Below are positions 42,231 to 51,877 of a DNA stretch of 64,000 bases, one piece after another. Origin of the DNA: Soonwooa sp. GTDB lineage: Bacteria; Bacteroidota; Bacteroidia; Flavobacteriales; Weeksellaceae. The stretch spans positions 62,001 to 126,000 of the forward strand of contig NZ_JASLDS010000053.1 in NCBI RefSeq assembly GCF_030151385.1, read 5' to 3'. Made by a program: the position numbers and the translations under genes. How positions within the stretch are numbered: the first letter of the stretch is position 1; every line of letters starts with the position of its first letter. The notes below the pieces were generated by a model. It was given only the letters and a program-made list of their open reading frames with translations. It was not told the origin of the DNA and did no database searches.

Positions 42231-43895
42231 ATGAAACAATATTCTTCAATACGCAGTGTACAGATTCTCGGACATGTGTTAGAACATTATGGTATCGACA
42301 GGATTGTTGTATCTCCAGGTTCGCGCAATGCACCTTTGGCAATACACTTTTCTGAGTTAGACTCTATGCAATGTTATAGTATTGTGGATGAGCGTGCTGC
42401 AGCATTTGTTGGAATGGGAATGGCAAAAGTGCTTAAAAAACCAGTTGCATTAACGTGTACAAGTGGTTCGGCAGCAACCAATTATTACCCTGCAATTGTT
42501 GAAGCTTTTTATCAAAATGTTCCTTTGTTGATTTTGACAGCCGATAGACCAACGGATTTTGTCGATATTTTTGATGGACAAACAATTCGTCAAAACCATC
42601 TTTATCAGCAGCATTCCTATGGTGATTTTCAATTAAAGGAAGATAAAGAGGAGAATTCTTACGACTTTAATCTAGAAACAGTAAAAAAAGCAGTAGAGCT
42701 TTGCATCGAAAAAAGTGGTCCTGTACACATCAATATACCATTGAGTGAGCCACTTTATAACTTGGTTACAGAACTTCCAATTTTACCTAAAGTTGAATCA
42801 ACGATTCAGAAAAAGAAATTTGACTTACTTCCCAATCTTGTTGCCGAGTGGAATACTTCTAAACGAATTTTAATTTTGGTTGGAAGTCAAGATCCGAATC
42901 CTGAATTGCAAATGCAGCTATCACAATTGGTGAAAAATCATAGTGCAGTTATTCTGACAGAAGTAACGTCTAACCTTGATAATGAAAAATTCTTTTCACA
43001 TATCGATCGCTATATTTTTAATTTTGGTGAAGAGGATTTTAAAAACTATGCTCCGGATTTATTAATTACAGTTGGGCAAAATGTGGTTTCGAAAAAGGTT
43101 AAAAATTTCCTGCGCAAAGCCAAACCAAAACACCATTGGCATGTTGACGAAAACTGGCAACCAGATACTTACTTCGTTTTAGATAGAAATATTGAAGCAA
43201 AGCCTGAAGTATTTTTCGCTAAGTTGTTAAATAATATCACATTAGAGCCATCATCATATTACAATCTTTGGGATGTTTTGAGAGACAAAATGGATGCACG
43301 TCACGATGCTACACTTCCCAAAATAGGCTTTTCGGATTTCTATTTGTTTAAAATGCTTTCGGAGGTTATTCCTGCTGATTACAAGATTCATTTTTCTAAT
43401 AGCTCAGCAATTCGTTACGCACAATTATTTGACTTTAATAAATACGATTGCTATTGTAATCGTGGGACAAGTGGCATCGATGGTTGTACATCAACGGCAA
43501 TGGGATTTGCAATGATGACAGACACGCCGACAATCCTTGTTACTGGTGATATTAGCTTTTTCTACGATATCAACGGGCTTTGGAATCAATATATTCCGCC
43601 ATATACTAGAATTGTAATTTTTAATAATGGTGAGGGTAATATTTTCAGAATTATTCCTGGACCGAGTGATACCAATGCTGTGGATGAGTTAATTGCGACA
43701 CAACATCACAGAAGTGCCGAACTTTTGGCAAAACATTTTGGTTTCGATTATATAAAAGCGGAGGACGAATTGAGTCTCGATCGTGTGATTGATAATTTCT
43801 TTAAGCCAGGTCAAAAACCCAAAATACTTGAAGTCATGACGCAAAGTTCACAAAACGAAGACAAACTAAAAGATTATTTTGAAAATCTGAAGTAA
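42231..43895 (+). CDS. menD: SEPHCHC synthase MenD
   Basis: 554 residues. Thiamine-diphosphate enzyme that joins 2-oxoglutarate to isochorismate in menaquinone synthesis. N-terminal segment VVSPGSRNAPLAI with the catalytic Glu region SIVDERAAAFVGMG; the ThDP site reads RGTSGIDGCTSTAMG and VTGDISFFYDINGLWN, FNNGEGNIF. Length is normal. No other men genes lie in the window. Confidence 0.95.
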   Translation: MKQYSSIRSVQILGHVLEHYGIDRIVVSPGSRNAPLAIHFSELDSMQCYSIVDERAAAFVGMGMAKVLKKPVALTCTSGSAATNYYPAIVEAFYQNVPLLILTADRPTDFVDIFDGQTIRQNHLYQQHSYGDFQLKEDKEENSYDFNLETVKKAVELCIEKSGPVHINIPLSEPLYNLVTELPILPKVESTIQKKKFDLLPNLVAEWNTSKRILILVGSQDPNPELQMQLSQLVKNHSAVILTEVTSNLDNEKFFSHIDRYIFNFGEEDFKNYAPDLLITVGQNVVSKKVKNFLRKAKPKHHWHVDENWQPDTYFVLDRNIEAKPEVFFAKLLNNITLEPSSYYNLWDVLRDKMDARHDATLPKIGFSDFYLFKMLSEVIPADYKIHFSNSSAIRYAQLFDFNKYDCYCNRGTSGIDGCTSTAMGFAMMTDTPTILVTGDISFFYDINGLWNQYIPPYTRIVIFNNGEGNIFRIIPGPSDTNAVDELIATQHHRSAELLAKHFGFDYIKAEDELSLDRVIDNFFKPGQKPKILEVMTQSSQNEDKLKDYFENLK

Positions 43896-43898
43896 AGC

Positions 43899-44528
43899 TT
43901 ACAAATCGTCGAGGTCCACAATTCTTTTGGGAAGATTAATAATTTTTGAAATAGGATAAATAAAGTTTTCATCAAAATCATTCATCGCGTTAATGATTTG
44001 AAAATGAGAAAACTCCTGAATATTTTCAAGAGAGATTGTTGCGGTTTTTATTTGATTTTGATTAAGGAGATATTGTCTTTGGACACCATTTAACAAATAA
44101 GTTTCTGGCGTGTACCAAGTTTTATCTTTTAAGAAAAGTAAATTACTAAAACTCGTATCAGTCACATTTCCGTTTTGGACAATGATAATTTCTTGCGCAT
44201 TAGATTTTTGTTTTAAAATATCAATTTCTCTTCGGTTAAGATACTTGAATCTATAATCGAGATTGTCGTCGGTAACTAATTCAAAATCTTCAATTTCTGA
44301 AATCGCATAAGGTAACATCTGTGTTTTGAAATTGTTTTCCAAATCATAAACCAATCGGAATTTGTACAAGCCGTCTTCATCGTGATTTAGAATTTTATAA
44401 ATGTCCAAAACATCGATTCGACATTCTTTTTGGAAATGCAAAAAAGTCTCATTCATTCGCTTTTGATGCCAATCGGCGAGAAAGATTTTTTGGTCTTTCA
44501 CTTTGATACTTTCAATAAATTGGAGCAT
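43899..44528 (-). CDS. Class IV aminotransferase-fold enzyme (probable aminodeoxychorismate lyase)
   Basis: 209 residues. The class IV PLP motif is present: FKYLNRREID carries the PLP lysine, and EIIIVQNGNVTDTSFSNLLFLK with LLNGVQRQYLL is characteristic. It overlaps the PabB-like gene by 17 bp, so a role as the PabC lyase releasing pyruvate to give p-aminobenzoate for folate is the simplest reading. Convergent with menD, 3 bp apart. The protein is slightly shorter than typical PabC. Confidence 0.82.
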   Translation of the reverse strand: MLQFIESIKVKDQKIFLADWHQKRMNETFLHFQKECRIDVLDIYKILNHDEDGLYKFRLVYDLENNFKTQMLPYAISEIEDFELVTDDNLDYRFKYLNRREIDILKQKSNAQEIIIVQNGNVTDTSFSNLLFLKDKTWYTPETYLLNGVQRQYLLNQNQIKTATISLENIQEFSHFQIINAMNDFDENFIYPISKIINLPKRIVDLDDL

Positions 44529-45489
44529 AGATTTTATTTTTCATTTCTTCGTATTCGTCAAGTAATTGACTTTGATGTGTGATGCCGCCACCGCTTTTGA
44601 AAACATAATTTTCGCCTTGCTTTTCGATAAAGCGAATCATCACGCAAGAATCCAAATCTTTGCCGTCAAAATATCCACAAATGCCAGAATAAAAACCGCG
44701 ATCATATTGTTCGGCTTCCAAAATAATTTCCAAAGTTTTCTTTTTGGGCGCACCAAGAATAGAACCAGCTGGCAAAAGAAGATTAAGGATTGTTCCTATT
44801 TTGTTTTGAAATTTTGGTTTCAAAGTTCCCGAAATTTCCGAGCTCATCGCAAATAGATTTTTCTGTTGGGTTTGGATAAAATCAATGCGCTGAAATTCGT
44901 CCACTTTAACATCATTAGCAACAATGCTGAGGTCATTTCTAAGCAAATCAACAACAGTATAATGTTCGGCTTTCTCTTTGATGTTGGCTTTTAGAAGTTC
45001 TTTTGCGTTTGGGATATTGGCGTCAATGGTGCCTTTCATTGGATGTGTCGAAATTTTGTTATTTCTAATTTCAATAAAAGTTTCGGGAGAGAAAAAAACA
45101 ATTTTTTCGGGAATGCAAGCTTTATATTTCGCTTTAGAATGTGCAAAAATTTCTTCCAAAGAATAATTAATGTCGATGGGTGTTTGCCTTGTATAATTAA
45201 CCAAATAAGAATTTCCTTTTCGAAGATTTTCTTGAACTAAATTAAATCCTTTTTTATAAGTTTCTAAATTTTCAATCTTAAAGTTAAGCTTAAAATTAGA
45301 ATTGTTAAATTGTAAGTTATCAATGTTTTGGTAATTTGGAAAATCAATTTTAATATTTGTTTTTTCTAATTCATCTTCCGTTAAAAGAATCATTTTGTTT
45401 TTCAGAAAATCAATAAAAAAAACAAAGGGCATCTGTGACAAAGAAAGTTTGTCAATCGCAGCAAAATCAAAATCAATTTCTTGTAACAT
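44512..45489 (-). CDS. pabB: Aminodeoxychorismate synthase component I
   Basis: 325 residues from the ATG at 45489 (an upstream TTG at 45528 is less likely). It converts chorismate and ammonia to aminodeoxychorismate for folate. The chorismate-binding domain shows THPMKGTIDA, where the Lys is characteristic of PabB rather than TrpE, GSILGAPKKKTLEII, and GGGITHQSQLLDEYEEM. The N-terminal domain of longer PabB/TrpE proteins is reduced. It is coupled to the PabC-like gene by overlap. Confidence 0.88.
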   Translation of the reverse strand: MLQEIDFDFAAIDKLSLSQMPFVFFIDFLKNKMILLTEDELEKTNIKIDFPNYQNIDNLQFNNSNFKLNFKIENLETYKKGFNLVQENLRKGNSYLVNYTRQTPIDINYSLEEIFAHSKAKYKACIPEKIVFFSPETFIEIRNNKISTHPMKGTIDANIPNAKELLKANIKEKAEHYTVVDLLRNDLSIVANDVKVDEFQRIDFIQTQQKNLFAMSSEISGTLKPKFQNKIGTILNLLLPAGSILGAPKKKTLEIILEAEQYDRGFYSGICGYFDGKDLDSCVMIRFIEKQGENYVFKSGGGITHQSQLLDEYEEMKNKIYAPIY

Positions 45490-45540
45490 TCTTTTATTAG
45501 GCTTTGAAGCTTTATTTTTGCAGCTCAAATATAAATCAAT

Positions 45541-46254
45541 ATGCAGAATACTCCCAACAATTCTGAAATCAATATTGTTCTCTCGCGTGCATTTACCTTG
45601 TGGGCGAGCACGACAAAGTTTCAGTTTGCTTTTAGTATATTTTATTTTTCAATACTTTTTGTGTTAGCATCTTTTGCTTTTACTTATTTTGGAATTAATG
45701 AAAAAGTGGATGCTTTTGCTCCTTTGTTAGAAAGTGATCAAAATGCTTTTATGGAAAAAATGAAAGAATTGGCTTTGACACCAGAATACACCAATTTTTT
45801 AATTGCCATTATCGCCATCAAAGCCATTGTGTTTCCGCTTAATATCGGAATGCAAAACGTCTTTGCTGTAAAAGAAAATGGGCAAGAACCAACTTTGAGC
45901 GACTTACTGGTAGGTTACCAAGGTGTTAGCTTTTTCAAATATTTTGCGTTTGGTATTTTTTGGAATTCTGTATTTTTCTTGCTTCCAACGCCCTTTGTAA
46001 TTATTTGGATTTTGGTGTGCTTTTTTGTAAGCCCATTGATGTTTTTTCTGAATCAAAATAGTTTTAAATCCATTGCGATAACATTTACGGTTCTTAGGAC
46101 TAAATTTTTGTTGGTTTTGGTGTGTACTATTGTCGCAATATTCTTTTCATATTCGGGACTTTTGATGTTCGGATTTGGGATATTATTGACATTTCCGTTT
46201 TGGAATGCCATCATCTATGCCTGTTTTCGACATGTTTTTGTAATTAAACATTAA
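45541..46254 (+). CDS. Multi-pass membrane protein of unknown function
   Basis: 237 residues with about six hydrophobic segments; between them is a soluble loop (about 55-85). The sequences YQGVSFFKYFAFGIFWNSVFFLLP and AITFTVLRTKFLLVLV suggest a helical bundle. Family not recognised. Similar proteins in flavobacteria are sometimes labelled as carotenoid monooxygenases without support from sequence. It is followed by another six-segment protein and may be co-transcribed with it. Confidence 0.75.
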   Translation: MQNTPNNSEINIVLSRAFTLWASTTKFQFAFSIFYFSILFVLASFAFTYFGINEKVDAFAPLLESDQNAFMEKMKELALTPEYTNFLIAIIAIKAIVFPLNIGMQNVFAVKENGQEPTLSDLLVGYQGVSFFKYFAFGIFWNSVFFLLPTPFVIIWILVCFFVSPLMFFLNQNSFKSIAITFTVLRTKFLLVLVCTIVAIFFSYSGLLMFGFGILLTFPFWNAIIYACFRHVFVIKH

Positions 46255-46319
46255 AATTTTTATTTAATTAATCTAAATAATTAGAAAAAATTGTAATTTG
46301 GAACAACAAAATATAAAAT

Positions 46320-47048
46320 ATGGAAACATTCAACGAATTTGATTCACAAGGAAAAGTTCCGGCAAGGAACACGGGCGACATTATTTCTCATGCTTTTGAG
46401 ACGTACAAAGGGGTAATTCTTTACGCAATTGTTACAATGGTATTATATTTTATAATATCTTTTGTAGTACAGGCAATTTCTGGTTTTAACTCGCAAGCAG
46501 TTTATCAGGAGATTATTTCATCTGGCGGGCAAATCGATTATTTTGCGATACCAGGTATTAGAACTTATTATGGTTTTTCTGCTTTATTTGGATTATTACT
46601 ATCGCCTTTATTTTTAGGTTTAATCTATATTTCGCATAAAGTAAACACAAAACAGCAGGTTGCGTTTGGAGATTTATTTTATGCATACAAAGAGAATCTT
46701 GTTAATATCTTAATTTATAGTTTAATAACTGGGATTATTAGTTCAATAGGTTTTTCACTTTGTGTAATTCCTGGTTTATTAGTAATGCCTTTATTTTTTA
46801 TTGGTTATCCAATTTTGTTATTTGAAAAAGCAAGTGCTATGGATGCGCTTTCTAAGTCATTTAACATTGCAAAAGATAACTACGGAACATTTTTAGGGGT
46901 TGCAATTTTGGCATTCCTTATTAGTATCGCTGGTATTATATTGTGTGGTATTGGTCTTTTGGTAACTTTGCCATTTTATCTAACAGCGGCTTATTCATTG
47001 TATGTTGCATTTGTTGGTCTACCAAAACAAATTACCTATAATCCTTAA
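46320..47048 (+). CDS. DUF975-like multi-pass membrane protein
   Basis: 242 residues with about six membrane segments. The opening GDIISHAFETYKGVILYAIVTMVLYFII, a central LVNILIYSLITGIISSIGFSLCVIPGLLVMPLFFIGYPILLFEKASAMDALSKSF and a final segment are like the DUF975/DUF4013 membrane protein group. Function unknown. It lies 17 bp upstream of the AI-2E-type transporter gene. Confidence 0.75.
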   Translation: METFNEFDSQGKVPARNTGDIISHAFETYKGVILYAIVTMVLYFIISFVVQAISGFNSQAVYQEIISSGGQIDYFAIPGIRTYYGFSALFGLLLSPLFLGLIYISHKVNTKQQVAFGDLFYAYKENLVNILIYSLITGIISSIGFSLCVIPGLLVMPLFFIGYPILLFEKASAMDALSKSFNIAKDNYGTFLGVAILAFLISIAGIILCGIGLLVTLPFYLTAAYSLYVAFVGLPKQITYNP

Positions 47049-47065
47049 AATTTAAAATAATTAAA

Positions 47066-48160
47066 GTGCCTAATTCTGAAAAACAAATTAGTGGCAACAT
47101 CATAAAACAAATAGCTCTCATAATACTAATTGTAACATTAGTTGGACTTATTTGTTATAATCTTGCTCTTTTTATTCCATCATTATTAGGCGCTTTAACT
47201 TTATACATTATTTCGAGAAAGTATCTTCTTTATCTTCTCGAACAAAAACACTGGAAGCCTGCTATTGCAGCTACAGTCATTATTCTTGCAACTTTGGTTG
47301 TTCTTATCCTACCTGTCTATTGGATTGTTGATATGCTGATTGCCAAGCTTGGAAATGCCCAAGCCTATATGGGAAAATTTAACGAGTTTATTGATAAAAT
47401 CCATACTTATGTCTACTCTCAAATCCATGTCGATCTTCTTAGTAAGGAAAATCTTGACAAGCTAAAAGCAGCCGCTGGAAGATTTTCGACTTCAGCACTT
47501 AGTACGACATTTAACACTTTTACGATTATTTTTTCGATGTACTTCATCTTGTACTTTATGTTGGTAAGTCCAAGGAAATTCGAAAAACTTCTTACCAATG
47601 CAGCGCCTTTCAAAAAAGCAAACATTAATCTATTAGGCGAAAAAATCCGAAAAATGGTGATTGCCAATGCTATCGGGATTCCTGTAGTTGCTTTAGGACA
47701 AGGTTTGGTTGGCTTGGTCGGTTATTTCATATTTGGAGCGCCAAGTCCTGTGTTATTATTTGCACTAACATTTGTGTCGAGCATGATTCCTATTGTTGGA
47801 GCAGCAATTGTTTATGTCCCTGTATGTATTTTTATGATTGCTGAAGGTCAAACTGGTCCAGGATTAGGACTTGCGGTATATTGTTTGGTCGTTGTTGGAC
47901 TAACTGACAATTTATTACGATTTACACTCCTTAAAAAATTAGAAAATATCCATCCTCTTAACACCGTTTTCGGAATTATTGCGGGGATGAATATCTTTGG
48001 ATTTTTAGGTTTGATTTTTGGTCCTATTCTAGTGTCGGTTACGGTTTTGTTGATTCAGGTGTATCGCGACGAATTCTCAGACGACAATGATGATGGTCCA
48101 AAAGATATTGTGATGCCTAACAATGGTGAACTCGAACAAAAAATAGATATAATCATATAA
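47066..48160 (+). CDS. AI-2E family transporter
   Basis: 364 residues, starting with GTG (no ATG lies near the start in this frame). Eight hydrophobic segments in a 4+4 pattern; the central region NLLGEKIRKMVIANAIGIPVVALGQGLVGLVGYFIFG and later VGLTDNLLRFTLLKK, GMNIFGFLGLIFGPIL are the family's signature. Members export small molecules or ions (AI-2 exporter TqsA, antiporters); the substrate is unknown. It overlaps the DUF3820 gene by one base. Confidence 0.88.
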   Translation: MPNSEKQISGNIIKQIALIILIVTLVGLICYNLALFIPSLLGALTLYIISRKYLLYLLEQKHWKPAIAATVIILATLVVLILPVYWIVDMLIAKLGNAQAYMGKFNEFIDKIHTYVYSQIHVDLLSKENLDKLKAAAGRFSTSALSTTFNTFTIIFSMYFILYFMLVSPRKFEKLLTNAAPFKKANINLLGEKIRKMVIANAIGIPVVALGQGLVGLVGYFIFGAPSPVLLFALTFVSSMIPIVGAAIVYVPVCIFMIAEGQTGPGLGLAVYCLVVVGLTDNLLRFTLLKKLENIHPLNTVFGIIAGMNIFGFLGLIFGPILVSVTVLLIQVYRDEFSDDNDDGPKDIVMPNNGELEQKIDIII

Positions 48161-48414
48161 TGACGCCAGAAATTCTGCAAGAGCTTTGCAAAGTAAAAAT
48201 GCCTTATGGTAAATACAAAGACCAATGGATTATTGACCTTCCAATCTCTTATTTGGAATGGTTTAACCGCAAAGGTTTTCCTCAGAATAAATTAGGTTCG
48301 CAACTGGCAACAATATATGAAGTTAAATTAAATGGTCTAGATCATATTTTTGCTGCTATTCGTGAGCACAAAAAGCCTGAAGCACCTACTAAACCTCGGG
48401 TTTACAAATTGTAG
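48160..48414 (+). CDS. DUF3820 family protein
   Basis: 84 residues. The core KMPYGKYKDQWIIDLPISYLEWFNRKGFPQNKLGSQLATIYEVKLNGL is the DUF3820 signature, a small protein of unknown function. The start overlaps the AI-2E transporter stop (TAATG), so translation is probably coupled. A short AT-rich gap precedes the TPR regulator. Confidence 0.85.
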   Translation: MTPEILQELCKVKMPYGKYKDQWIIDLPISYLEWFNRKGFPQNKLGSQLATIYEVKLNGLDHIFAAIREHKKPEAPTKPRVYKL

Positions 48415-48471
48415 TTTTCTTTCCTAAAATCTTTTTTAGCATTAAAATCTTTGTTTTTGTATTTTTAGAAG

Positions 48472-50073
48472 ATGGAAGCTTATCCTTATTCTAAAGTTAA
48501 ACGACTTGGGTTTTGTATTATTTTATTTTTTCTATTGGCTAATTTTAGTTTAGCTCAAAATAGAAAGGATGAAATCAATACGCTGATTACTAAAGCGCAA
48601 CAATATAAATTCAAAGATTGGACAAAAGCGGAAAGTCTTCTAAGTGAAGCACAGAAACAAGCAAAGACACAAGAAGAACTTGGCGATTTTTATATAGAAG
48701 CTTCTAAAATATATTCTGAAACCAACCGTTTTGACATCGCACTGGATTATTCTAGGAAAGCTTACAATATTTTTTATAAAACATCACCACAGAAAATTGC
48801 TGAGATTGATGATATGTTCGCTTTTGTGTACACGCAACTTAACGACACGCCAAAGGCGATAGAGTATTACAAAAAACTATTAGCAGAGCACATTAAGAAT
48901 GCAAATACTTACGAGGAAATAAAAACCTACAACAATCTTGGTAATGCTTTTTTCGTGCTAAAAAAGCTAGACTCTTCTAATTATTATTTTTCTAAAGCTT
49001 TAACAAGGCTTGATGCTTTTAACAAACCAGAACTCAAAGTTTATGTTCTTGCGAATTTGGGAAAAGTAGCCTCTTTTCAGGGAGAGAAGAAAAAGGCTCT
49101 CGATTATTTGGAACAAGCAGAAGCTATTCTTAATACTGATAAAATTGAAAATCCAAAGGCTTTTTCTTTAGTATATTTCTACTTGATTAATTATTACAAT
49201 AGTGTTGGTCTACATGATAAAGCGCTTGGTTATGTTAAAAAAATGGATCAATATACCAATAAGGCCAATCCTAATTTCGTGTATCGCGATTTGTTATGGG
49301 CAACTTATAACACCTATTTGGATCAAAAAGATTATAAAAATGCTGCCTATAGTTTTAAAACTTATGATTCTATTCGGGAACAATTAAATATTGAGGAAAA
49401 AGCGGTAAGTGTGGAACGAACAAAGCTAAAACACGATTACGAATCTCAAAAAAAGATTGATGAATTAATTCAAGATAAAAGGCAAAGTTACTACATCGCT
49501 GGTGCAATCTTTCTCTTGTTGTGTATTGTGATTTCGGTTTTGGCTGTTATTAATTATAGAAATAAAGTATCTAAGCTAGAGCTCGAAAAACTTCTACAAG
49601 TTGCTAGAACCAACAAATTAGAAATTGAAAACCACATGAAAGAAAAGCAACTCGTCTATAAATCGATTGAACAATCCAAAATCGAGGAGATTTTCAAATC
49701 TATAATGGAGCAAATCGATCATCTTAAATTAAAAGTTCAGAATCAAAAAATAGTAGACGAAATTTCTCATATTATTTTGGAAATCAAGACCAATATGAAA
49801 ACCAATTCTTGGGAAGAGTTTGAACATCATTTTGTGAACATTCATGAATCTTTCTATAAAAACCTTGAAGCAAAACATCCAGATTTAACAACCTATGATC
49901 GACGACTTGCTGCCATGATTTTGTTAAAGTTAAGTACCAAAGAAATTTCGAATCTTCTAAATGTAACTCCAAAAACCATTGAGAATTCTAGAACCAGACT
50001 TCGAAAAAAATTAAATCTTACCAATACACAATCAGATATTTATCAATATCTTAATTCTTTTACAAATTATTGA
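48472..50073 (+). CDS. TPR sensor-regulator with LuxR-type HTH
   Basis: 533 residues. A signal anchor (about 8-28) precedes periplasmic tetratricopeptide repeats (about 30-310), then a membrane segment (IAGAIFLLLCIVISVLAVI, about 340-362), a cytoplasmic coiled coil and a C-terminal LuxR-like helix-turn-helix (LLKLSTKEISNLLNVTPKTIENSRTRLRKKLNL). Such one-component membrane regulators are common in Bacteroidota. Signal and targets are unknown; the next gene encodes a T9SS protein, which may be a target. Confidence 0.88.
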   Translation: MEAYPYSKVKRLGFCIILFFLLANFSLAQNRKDEINTLITKAQQYKFKDWTKAESLLSEAQKQAKTQEELGDFYIEASKIYSETNRFDIALDYSRKAYNIFYKTSPQKIAEIDDMFAFVYTQLNDTPKAIEYYKKLLAEHIKNANTYEEIKTYNNLGNAFFVLKKLDSSNYYFSKALTRLDAFNKPELKVYVLANLGKVASFQGEKKKALDYLEQAEAILNTDKIENPKAFSLVYFYLINYYNSVGLHDKALGYVKKMDQYTNKANPNFVYRDLLWATYNTYLDQKDYKNAAYSFKTYDSIREQLNIEEKAVSVERTKLKHDYESQKKIDELIQDKRQSYYIAGAIFLLLCIVISVLAVINYRNKVSKLELEKLLQVARTNKLEIENHMKEKQLVYKSIEQSKIEEIFKSIMEQIDHLKLKVQNQKIVDEISHIILEIKTNMKTNSWEEFEHHFVNIHESFYKNLEAKHPDLTTYDRRLAAMILLKLSTKEISNLLNVTPKTIENSRTRLRKKLNLTNTQSDIYQYLNSFTNY

Positions 50074-50205
50074 TAATCAATATAAAACAAATTGACGTTG
50101 TAGTAAGTGTGTGTTGTAAAATGGCTAGTGTGTGCTAAGTGTGTGGTGCTTTTTTAGGTCAAAATTATTTTAATCAATTGCTTTGTACCAACAAATCAAA
50201 ATATT

Positions 50206-51837
50206 ATGAAAAAAATAATTTTATCACTTAGCCTTATCATTGGAAGTTGTATTAGTGCACAATGGACAAATGATACCAATGAAAATACGCTGCTTGTTGC
50301 AAACAATAATGGCGCATCTTTTTCAGTAGCAACAGCAGATGGTCATATTTACCTTGGTTATTGGAAAAAAGTTGCAGCACCAACTAACTACGAACTTCGA
50401 ATTCAGTATTTGGATAAGAATGGCAACAAACTTTGGGGTGAAGAAGGAAAGTTGATTAGCAACCAAATTCCGATGTCTACGTACACAATGGTAGAGCAAA
50501 CAGTCTTGGACAAGGACGGAAATCTTTTTATTGGTGTAACAGGAACAACGGGTGGTTATCCCGCATTTGCATATAAAGTAACACCAAATGGAGACTTACC
50601 TTGGGGAACTAATGGTATTGCTTTAGGCGAAGGCTATGTACCAACCATTTTGCCACTGAAATCTGGCGATATTATAATCAGTTATTGGCCAACAAGTAAA
50701 GTGCAAGCGCGCTTACAAAAATTTACAAGTGCAGGTGTCCCAATTTGGTCTGAGCCAACAATAATCTATGCTGATGATACAACTAAAAAAACGGTTCCCG
50801 CAGATCTTTTCGAGCTAAGCAATGGCAACGTAGAAATTGTTTTTAATAAAGTGTTGACTGGCGCTTATACCAATCTTTTTGCGCAAACTTACGATCCAGA
50901 TGGAAAACCTGTTTGGAACGCACCAGTTTTGTTATCACCAAATAGTTCTACTTGGAGCAAGAAAAATAGTACATTTTTTGAAAATGATAAAGTCTATTAT
51001 GCCTTTACTAGCGGGCAAGGAGGACGTACAGATTCTTACTTAATAAAGATAAATCCTGATGGTTCTCTGCCTTGGGGCGTTGGTGGTGTTGACTTTAGTA
51101 CCAACAATGCCAATTTCGAAAAAGATGTTCAGATTGCCTCAAAAGCAGGAACGGATCATATTTGGGGAATTTCGACTTTTAGTACTGCAGGATCTCAAAA
51201 TTATTATGGTGAGTATGTACAAAAATTTGACAAAGAAACTGGTGCTCGATTATTTTCTGATAATGCTAAAGAAGTTTTTCCTTTATCACTAAATGATGCC
51301 AAAGCCCATGTTGGTACATTATTTTTGGATGACGATAAGCCTGTGTTTGCCTACAACAATATTAAAGAATTTAATGTGCAACTTTTCACAACACATTTGA
51401 CAAGATTAAATAGTAAAGGTGAATTTGACTGGAAAGAAAAGTCCATCGATTTGATTACCAGAGAGTCCTTTACATCGCATAATAATTTGTTGAAAATGCC
51501 GGACAATCAAATAGTTTTTAAATACAATGAAACTCGAGATGGTGGCATCAATTCCGTCTATGCACAAAATGCCATGATGCCAGAGTCTTATTTAGCAACG
51601 AACGAAATTAATAATTCTAACTTGAGTGTGTATCCGAATCCAGCTTCTTCGATACTCAATTTTTCGAAAAATCTTGAAAATGCAAGTGTTAAGATTTACA
51701 ATTTCTCTGGTCAATTGCTACGATCCGAAACCATCAAAGGCAGCAAGATTTCTGTAGAGAATTTACCAAAGTCAAACTACATCATTGAAATAAATAATAA
51801 AGGCAAAGTCTTCAGTACGAAGTTTATAAAGAATTAA
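50206..51837 (+). CDS. T9SS type A sorting-domain protein
   Basis: 543 residues. Signal peptide ending SCISAQ, then a beta-rich region with repeated KNGNKLWGEEG / DGSLPWGVGG / KGEFDWKEKS-like units that suggest propeller blades (about 20-450), and a C-terminal sorting domain (LSVYPNPASSILNFSKNLE to KFIKN). It would be exported by the type IX system and attached or released. No enzyme motif is visible. It is followed by a terminator. Confidence 0.88.
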   Translation: MKKIILSLSLIIGSCISAQWTNDTNENTLLVANNNGASFSVATADGHIYLGYWKKVAAPTNYELRIQYLDKNGNKLWGEEGKLISNQIPMSTYTMVEQTVLDKDGNLFIGVTGTTGGYPAFAYKVTPNGDLPWGTNGIALGEGYVPTILPLKSGDIIISYWPTSKVQARLQKFTSAGVPIWSEPTIIYADDTTKKTVPADLFELSNGNVEIVFNKVLTGAYTNLFAQTYDPDGKPVWNAPVLLSPNSSTWSKKNSTFFENDKVYYAFTSGQGGRTDSYLIKINPDGSLPWGVGGVDFSTNNANFEKDVQIASKAGTDHIWGISTFSTAGSQNYYGEYVQKFDKETGARLFSDNAKEVFPLSLNDAKAHVGTLFLDDDKPVFAYNNIKEFNVQLFTTHLTRLNSKGEFDWKEKSIDLITRESFTSHNNLLKMPDNQIVFKYNETRDGGINSVYAQNAMMPESYLATNEINNSNLSVYPNPASSILNFSKNLENASVKIYNFSGQLLRSETIKGSKISVENLPKSNYIIEINNKGKVFSTKFIKN

Positions 51838-51850
51838 AATACGAAAAGAA

Positions 51851-51877
51851 AAAAGTTCCAAAATGGAGCTTTTTTTA
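51851..51877 (+). terminator. Terminator of the T9SS protein gene
   Basis: AAAGTTCCA pairs with TGGAGCTTT (one G-T pair) around AAA, followed by a T run; it abuts the uvrB stop from the other side. Confidence 0.78.

Noticed and set aside
45490..45528. TTG-start extension of PabB
   Set aside because: An ATG at 45489 gives a normal length; the extension is rich in Lys/Asn and unlike the family.
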